Part shown: positions 14,412 through 18,845 of the stretch, piece after piece
Layout: each line of letters starts with the position of its first letter
Position numbering within the stretch: position 1 is the stretch's first letter
From: Frankiales bacterium
Lineage (GTDB): Bacteria > Actinomycetota > Actinomycetes > Mycobacteriales > SCTD01
DNA length: 18,845 nucleotides
NCBI GenBank assembly: GCA_025464695.1
Contig: JAODNQ010000012.1
Coordinates: forward strand, 1 to 18,845
Direction of reading: 5' to 3'
Notes under the pieces: model-generated
Databases searched by the model: none
The model's input: only the letters and a program-made list of their open reading frames with translations
What the model was told of the DNA's origin: nothing
Position numbers and translations under genes: made by a program

Positions 14412-15506
14412 GTGGTCCGCGCTGCTGTCCTGTCCGAGCCGGGGGCGCCGCTGCGCCTCGCCGACCTCACGCTCCCCGACCCCGGTCCGGGACAGGTGCG
14501 CGTGCGGCTGGCCGCCACCGGTGTCTGCCACAGCGACCTCTCCCTCGCCCGCGGCCGGCTGGCCCAGAAGACCCCCGCGGTGCTCGGTCACGAGACCGCC
14601 GGCACGGTCGAGGCGGTCGGGCTCGGCGTCACGTCGACCACCGTCGGCGCCCGCGTCGTCCTGTGCTGGGCCCCGCCGTGCGGCGAGTGCTGGTTCTGCA
14701 CCCAGGACGAGCCGTGGCTGTGCGAGCGCTCCTCCGACGCCGCCTCCGCCCCGTACGGCAAGGTCGACGGCGCCGACGCCTACCCCGGCCTGTCCACCGG
14801 CGGGTTCGCCGAGAGCACCGTCGTCTCCGCCCGGGCGGTCATCCCCGTGCCCGACGCCGTCCCGCTCGAGCACGCCGCCCTCGTCGGGTGCGCCGTCATG
14901 ACCGGCGTCGGCGCGGTGCTCAACACCGCCAAGGTCAAGCCCGGGCAGAGCGTGCTCGTGGTCGGCCTCGGCGGCGTCGGGCTGTCCGTGGTGCAGGGCG
15001 CCCGGCTGGCCCAGGCCGGGGAGATCATCGTGGTCGACCGCTCCCCCGAGAAGCTGGAGCTGGCCCGCACGATGGGCGCCACCCAGGTGCTCGAGGCCGG
15101 CGGCGCGCTGAACAAGCAGGTCCGGCCGCTCACGGGCGGCCGCGGCGCCGACCACGCCTTCGACTGCGTCGGCGTCGCCGACACCATCCGGGCCTCCTGG
15201 GGCGCCACCCGCCGGGGCGGCGTGACCACCATCGTGGGCATCGGCCCGAAGGAGCAGCAGGTCTCGTTCAACCCGCTGGAGCTGTTCCACTTCGCCCGCA
15301 CCCTGCAGGGCTGCGTCTACGGGTCCACCGACCCGTTCACCGACATCCCCAAGGTGCTCGCGCACGCCGCCGCCGGGGAGCTCGACCTCGGCGCCCTCAT
15401 CACCAGCCGGATCGGGCTCGGCGACATCGAGAGCGCGTTCACCGAGATGGAGGCCGGCACCGGCGCCCGCGCCGTCGTCGTGCTGGACGAGCAGGCGGCG
15501 CGCTAG
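14412..15506 (+). CDS. Zinc-dependent alcohol dehydrogenase (MDR superfamily)
   Basis: This 364-aa enzyme carries catalytic zinc ligands C39 (GVCHSD), H60-E61 (GHE) and C160 (LVGCAVMTGVG), and the structural zinc set C90, C93, C96, C104 with 2-2-7 spacing. The Rossmann motif is GLGGVGLS (185-192), followed by VVDRSPEKLELA, whose aspartate D209 suggests NAD rather than NADP. Expected reaction: reversible oxidation of an alcohol to an aldehyde or ketone; the pattern is closest to the class III-like actinobacterial enzymes but the substrate is unknown. The GTG at 14412 has AAGGAG at 14401-14406; an upstream in-frame start at 14373 lacks one. The stop overlaps the SDR start (TAGTG), so the two are an operon. 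Confidence 0.92.
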   Translation: MVRAAVLSEPGAPLRLADLTLPDPGPGQVRVRLAATGVCHSDLSLARGRLAQKTPAVLGHETAGTVEAVGLGVTSTTVGARVVLCWAPPCGECWFCTQDEPWLCERSSDAASAPYGKVDGADAYPGLSTGGFAESTVVSARAVIPVPDAVPLEHAALVGCAVMTGVGAVLNTAKVKPGQSVLVVGLGGVGLSVVQGARLAQAGEIIVVDRSPEKLELARTMGATQVLEAGGALNKQVRPLTGGRGADHAFDCVGVADTIRASWGATRRGGVTTIVGIGPKEQQVSFNPLELFHFARTLQGCVYGSTDPFTDIPKVLAHAAAGELDLGALITSRIGLGDIESAFTEMEAGTGARAVVVLDEQAAR

Positions 15507-16239
15507 TGGACCTGGGCCTGCGCGGCAAGGTCCTGGTCGTCAGCGGCGGCTCCCGCGGGCTCGGGCTCGCCACCGCCCGCGCGCTGCGGGCCGAGGGCGC
15601 GGAGGTCGTGATCGGCTCCCGCTCGCCCGAGGCCGCGGCCGCCGAGCTGGGCGTCGTCGGGGTCCCGCTCGACCTCGCCGACCCCGGGTCCGCGCAGGCC
15701 CTCGTCGACGCCGCCCTGCAGGCCCACGGGCGGCTCGACGGCGCCCTCGTCAGCGTCGGCGGGCCGCCCGCCGGCACCGCGCTGGGCCTCACGGACGCGC
15801 AGTGGCAGGGCGCGTTCGACAGCGTCTTCCTCGGCGCGGTCCGGCTGTGCCGCGCCGTCGTCGAGGCCCTGCCGCCCCAAGGCGGCGCGCTCGCGCTGGT
15901 GCTGTCGTCGTCGGTCAAGTCGCCGATCGGCGGGTTGGCGGCCAGCAACGGGCTGCGCCCCGGGCTCGGGATGCTGGCCAAGACCATGGCCGACGAGCTC
16001 GGGCCGCGCGGCGTGCGCGTGAACGGGCTGCTGCCCGGGAGGGTCGCCACGGACCGGCTCGTGAGCTGGACGGGCCCGACCCGGAGGTCGCTGCGCGCAA
16101 CGCCGCCGCCATCCCGCTGCGCCGCTACGGCGACCCCGACGAGTTCGGCCGCGTGGCCGCGTTCCTGCTGTCGCCCGCCGCGTCCTACGTCACGGGGGCG
16201 ATGGTCCCGGTCGACGGCGGCGCGCTCCGCGCGCTCTAG
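15506..16239 (+). pseudogene. Short-chain dehydrogenase/reductase, broken by a one-base frameshift
   Basis: The first 186 residues run from GTG at 15506: SGGSRGLGLA (13-22), LVSVGGPPAG (81-90), ALVLSSSVKSPIGGL (130-144) and GVRVNGLLPGRVATDRL (169-185). At about 16061-16063 the frame is lost, and the normal SDR C-terminus continues in the next frame (ELDGPDPEVAAR, then RRYGDPDEFGRVAAFLL, SYVTGAMVPVDGGALRAL) to TAG at 16237-16239. Restoring one base after 16062 gives about 244 aa, the family length. Without it, the first frame reads on to 16435 and fuses in frame to the next small gene. SNGLRP stands where YxxxK is expected, so it belongs to a divergent SDR subgroup. A sequencing error or a recent mutation could both explain the shift. 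Confidence 0.8.
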
Positions 16240-16255
16240 CGGGTATGCAAGAGGC

Positions 16256-16435
16256 ATGAGCGACAACACCAGCAGCCACCCGGGCCTCGGCGAGGGCACC
16301 GACATCTCCGTGTCGACCTCCGACGACCACAGCGACGCCCCCGTGCCCGCCAGCCTGGACCCCCAGCAGCGCCGCGACGACGACCTCGGGGCGGGCGACG
16401 GCGTCGACGACGTCCAGCCGGGCGGCGCCGGCTGA
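16256..16435 (+). CDS. Small acidic hydrophilic protein, unknown function (59 aa)
   Basis: The ATG at 16256 follows AAGAGG (16249-16254), close but usable, and opens 59 codons ending TGA at 16433-16435. The protein (starts MSDNTSSHPGLGEGTDISVS) is rich in Asp, Ser, Gly and Pro, has a run of basic residues only at RR (39-40) and no hydrophobic segment, so it is probably disordered and cytosolic. It starts 16 bp after the restored SDR stop. GGGTAT (16241-16246) resembles a SigB-type -10 but has no -35 and is very near the start. No family is recognised; similarity in character to the 55-aa protein at 2589 is compositional, not aligned. Confidence 0.55.
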   Translation: MSDNTSSHPGLGEGTDISVSTSDDHSDAPVPASLDPQQRRDDDLGAGDGVDDVQPGGAG

Positions 16436-16509
16436 GCGCCGAGCCCGACGGCGAGGCGCTCGACACCGCCGTCCGCCAGCTGTTCGGCGACCGCTGGGCC
16501 GCGACCGGC

Positions 16510-16833
16510 GTGCTCGACGACGTCCTGGTCGTGGCCGTCGCCGGCGTGACCGACGACGACGTCGCCCGGTTGCAGGGGCTGGTGCAGGGAGCGGGCGTCG
16601 TCGACGTCGGGGCGTCCCGGGCGGACCTCGAGCGCTGGATGGACGCCGTGGAGCAGCAGCTGACGGCGACCGGCGAGCTCGCGGGCTTCCTGCAGATGGC
16701 GCCCGACGGCTTCCGGTCGAGGATCGCCCTGGTCGTCGACGCGCCGGTCCCCCTGCTCCGGGCGTGGGCCGCGGAGCACCTGCCCCCGGGCGCCCTCGAG
16801 GTCACGGAGGAGGGCGGCCCGCCGCCCGCGTGA
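16510..16833 (+). CDS. Uncharacterised protein, about 107 aa (start uncertain)
   Basis: From GTG at 16510 the protein is 107 aa, beginning MLDDVLVVAVAGVTDDDVAR, with alternating strands and helices (VVDVGASRADLERWMDAVEQ; RIALVVDAPVPLLRAWAAEH) suggesting a small alpha/beta cytosolic fold. I recognise no family. The GTG has no ribosome binding site, and the codons before it in the same frame (reading EALDTAVRQLFGDRWAATG) look equally protein-like back to the stop of the previous gene. The only start-like codon there is CTG at 16432, which overlaps that stop as CTGA; this would give 133 aa and coupled translation. It converges on the ABC transporter gene. Confidence 0.6.
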   Translation: MLDDVLVVAVAGVTDDDVARLQGLVQGAGVVDVGASRADLERWMDAVEQQLTATGELAGFLQMAPDGFRSRIALVVDAPVPLLRAWAAEHLPPGALEVTEEGGPPPA

Positions 16834-16843
16834 GGCGGCGGGC
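16817..16843. terminator. GC-rich hairpin, probable bidirectional terminator
   Basis: GCCCGCCGCC (16817-16826) and GGCGGCGGGC (16834-16843) form a perfect 10-bp all-GC stem with a 7-nt loop that contains the TGA stop of the plus-strand gene. The ABC transporter stop lies 9 bp beyond. No U-tract is seen on either strand. Confidence 0.5.
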
Positions 16844-16851
16844 GGCGCGGG

Positions 16852-18744
16852 CTACGCGGCCGGTGTCTCCTCGCGGGCGAACTGCGTGCGGTAGAGCTCC
16901 GTGTACAGCCCGCCGGCTGCGAGCAGCTGCTCGTGCCGGCCGTGCTCGACCACCCGCCCGTCCTCGAGCACCAGGATCTGGTCGGCGCCCCGCACGGTCG
17001 ACAGCCGGTGCGCGATGACCAGCGACGTCCGCCCGACCAGCGCCGTCTCGAGCGCCCGCTGCACGGCCGCCTCCGACTCGCTGTCCAGGTGCGCGGTCGC
17101 CTCGTCGAGGACGACGACCCCGGGCGCCTTGAGCAGCAGGCGGGCGATCGCCATGCGCTGCTTCTCGCCGCCGGACAGCCGGTAGCCGCGGTCGCCGACG
17201 AGGGTGTCGAGCCCGTCCGGCAGGGTGCGCACGAGGTGCCCGACCTGGGCGGCGTCGAGCGCGGCCCAGAGCTCGTCGTCCGTGGCGTCGGGGGCGGCGT
17301 AGACCAGGTTGGCGCGGATCGTGTCGTGGAACATGTGCGCGTCCTGGGTGACCACGCCGACGGTGTCGCGCAGCGACTGCTGCGTGAGGTCGCGGACGTC
17401 GAGGTCGCCGACGAGGACCGCGCCGCTGTCGACGTCGTACATGCGCGTGACGAGCTGGCTGATGGTCGTCTTGCCGGCCCCCGACGGGCCGACGAGGGCG
17501 ATCAGCTGCCCCGGCTCCGCCCGGAACGAGACGCCGTGCAGCACCTGCGCGGACGGCGCGCTGTCGAGGACGGCCACCGACTCGAGCGACGCGAGCGACA
17601 CCTGCTCCGCCGTCGGGTACGAGAAGACGACGTCGCGTAGCTCGACCGAGGCGGCGCCCTTCGGCAGCTCCACGGCGTCGGGCTTCTCCGCGACCATCGG
17701 CTCGAGGTCGAGCACCTCGAAGACCCGCTCGAAGCTGACCAGCGCCGTCATGACGTCGACCCGGACGTTGGACAGGGCGGTCAGCGGCCCGTACAGGCGG
17801 GTGAGGTAGGCGGCGAGCGCGACGACGGTGCCGACCTTGAGCGAGCCGGAGGCCGCCAGGGACCCGCCGACGCCGTAGACCATCGCGGTGGCGAGCGCCG
17901 CGACCGTGGTCAGGCTGACGAAGAAGACCCGGCCGTACATGGCGCTGGTGATGCCGATGTCGCGGACCCGGCCGGCCTTGTCGCGGAACGCGCTCTCCTC
18001 GGCCTCGGGCCGGCCGAACAGCTTGACGAGCAGGGCGCCCGAGACGTTGAACCGCTCGGTCATCGTGTTCGTCATCTGCGCGTTGAGCTGGTACGACTCC
18101 CGCGTCAGGGCCTGCAGCCGGGTCCCGATGAGCTTCGCCGGGATGATGAACACCGGCAGCAGCACGAGCGACAGCAGGGTGATCTGCCACGACAGGATGA
18201 ACATCGCCGTCAGCGTCAGGACGACCCCGATGGCGTTGCTGACGACGCTCGACAGCGTGCCGGTGAACGCCGACTGCGCGCCCAGGACGTCGTTGTTCAG
18301 GCGGCTGATGAGGGCGCCGGTCTGCGTCCGGGTGAAGAAGGCGATCGGCATGCGCGAGATGTGGGTGTAGACGGTCGAGCGCATGTCGTAGATCAGGCCC
18401 TCGCCGATGCGCGTGGAGCACCAGCGCGACCACAGCTGCAGGACGGCGTCGAACAGGGCGAGCCCGGCGACCAGCAGCGCCAGCGCGACCACGAGCCGCT
18501 GGTCCCCCGTGCGGGGCGGGTCCTGCCCGATGCCGTCGTCGATGATCTTCGCGAAGATCAGCGGGTTCGCCACGGACACGACCGCGGCCACCACGATGAG
18601 CGCGAGGAACACGGTGAGGTCGCGCTTGTAGGGGGCGGCGAAGCGGGCGATCCGCTTCACCGTCCCCGGCGCGAGCTTCTTCTCGGAGACGGCGGGGTCG
18701 CGGCGGAACGACCTCATCATCGACATCTGTGCCACGTCCTGCAT
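16852..18744 (-). CDS. ABC exporter half-transporter (fused membrane and ATPase domains)
   Basis: This 630-aa protein has a six-helix type IV exporter domain (about 25-340) and a C-terminal nucleotide-binding domain (about 365-620): Walker A GPSGAGKTT (about 416-424), Q-loop VVTQD, signature LSGGEKQ (about 522-528), Walker B VVVLDEAT and H-loop IAHRLST. It should work as a homo- or heterodimer exporting lipids, peptides or drugs from the cytoplasm; the substrate is not predictable. An insert of about 20 residues after FSYPTAEQ lengthens the first strands of the ATPase domain. The ATG at 18744 lacks a ribosome binding site; ATG at codon 7 (18726), with AGGA upstream, may be the true start. It begins 17 bp after the acyl-CoA dehydrogenase stop and could share its transcript. 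Confidence 0.93.
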   Translation of the reverse strand: MQDVAQMSMMRSFRRDPAVSEKKLAPGTVKRIARFAAPYKRDLTVFLALIVVAAVVSVANPLIFAKIIDDGIGQDPPRTGDQRLVVALALLVAGLALFDAVLQLWSRWCSTRIGEGLIYDMRSTVYTHISRMPIAFFTRTQTGALISRLNNDVLGAQSAFTGTLSSVVSNAIGVVLTLTAMFILSWQITLLSLVLLPVFIIPAKLIGTRLQALTRESYQLNAQMTNTMTERFNVSGALLVKLFGRPEAEESAFRDKAGRVRDIGITSAMYGRVFFVSLTTVAALATAMVYGVGGSLAASGSLKVGTVVALAAYLTRLYGPLTALSNVRVDVMTALVSFERVFEVLDLEPMVAEKPDAVELPKGAASVELRDVVFSYPTAEQVSLASLESVAVLDSAPSAQVLHGVSFRAEPGQLIALVGPSGAGKTTISQLVTRMYDVDSGAVLVGDLDVRDLTQQSLRDTVGVVTQDAHMFHDTIRANLVYAAPDATDDELWAALDAAQVGHLVRTLPDGLDTLVGDRGYRLSGGEKQRMAIARLLLKAPGVVVLDEATAHLDSESEAAVQRALETALVGRTSLVIAHRLSTVRGADQILVLEDGRVVEHGRHEQLLAAGGLYTELYRTQFAREETPAA

Positions 18745-18761
18745 GAGGACTGCAACAGCGG

Positions 18762-18845
18762 CTAGAAGGCGTTGATGCCCGTCAGTGCGCGCCCGATGAT
18801 GAGCTTCTGGATCTGCGAGGTGCCCTCGTACAGGGTGGTGACCCG
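18762..18845 (-). CDS. Acyl-CoA dehydrogenase, C-terminal fragment cut by the window edge
   Basis: The last 27 codons read into the window on the minus strand and end in TAG (18764-18762). They translate to TLYEGTSQIQKLIIGRALTG with a short tail ending NAF. YEGTSQIQ followed by IIGRALTG is the classic end of FAD-dependent acyl-CoA dehydrogenases, and the Glu of YEGT is the catalytic base in many of them. The rest of the gene lies beyond base 18845, so substrate class cannot be judged. The gene is upstream of and co-directional with the ABC transporter. Confidence 0.85.
   Translation of the reverse strand, partial: RVTTLYEGTSQIQKLIIGRALTGINAF

Noticed and set aside
16055..16070. Programmed -1 frameshift in the SDR gene
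   Set aside because: No X-XXY-YYZ slippery site and no clear downstream structure; a missing base is simpler.
2589..16435. Homology between the two small acidic proteins (55 and 59 aa)
   Set aside because: They share composition and size only; no alignable motif is visible.

Overview
The window is very GC-rich and densely packed, with many GTG starts, GTGA/TAGTG stop-start overlaps and almost no intergenic space. Gene content (SpoIIE-type phosphatase with a HATPase partner, NmrA/QorB reductase, SDR, MDR alcohol dehydrogenase, ACAD) fits a high-GC actinomycete. A Geodermatophilaceae-like or related soil lineage is a guess; nothing in the window fixes the genus. Most of it is ordinary chromosomal sequence with one mobile element at the left edge.

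Left edge (1-1422): an IS110-family element, left terminus outside the window. It has a DEDD/Ser transposase, and its 5' leader folds into two consecutive looped hairpins resembling an IS110 bridge RNA. A 10-nt stretch of the second loop is repeated exactly at the right end of the element. The insertion lies at the stop codon of a PAP2 phosphatase gene.

1419-6578: PAP2 membrane phosphatase (-), a 55-aa acidic protein (+), a GT-C-like polytopic membrane protein (-) directly behind a class II-like sirtuin (-), and a HATPase-PAS protein (-). Divergent from the last is a large GAF-PAS-PAS-GAF-PP2C phosphatase (+, 6771-9278). These two look like a partner-switching signalling pair.

9313-12153 (-): a probable four-gene operon read yceI, qorB-like reductase, marR, DODA-like extradiol dioxygenase, with GTGA overlaps at two of three junctions. 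Upstream lie two TTGA-N4-TCAA palindromes over a recognisable promoter, which suggests a MarR-autoregulated quinone/phenol stress operon. A lrgA-lrgB pair (+, 12246-13270) diverges from the same 92-bp region.

13276-16833: a CDF metal transporter (-), a zinc alcohol dehydrogenase overlapped by an SDR gene with a one-base frameshift (+), a 59-aa acidic protein and an unrecognised protein of about 110-135 aa. 16852-18845 (-): an ABC exporter half-transporter behind the last 27 residues of an acyl-CoA dehydrogenase running off the right edge.

Hairpins sit at the convergent gene junctions. No stretch over 300 bp lacks a gene. I saw no rRNA, tRNA, CRISPR, prophage or replication-origin signature.
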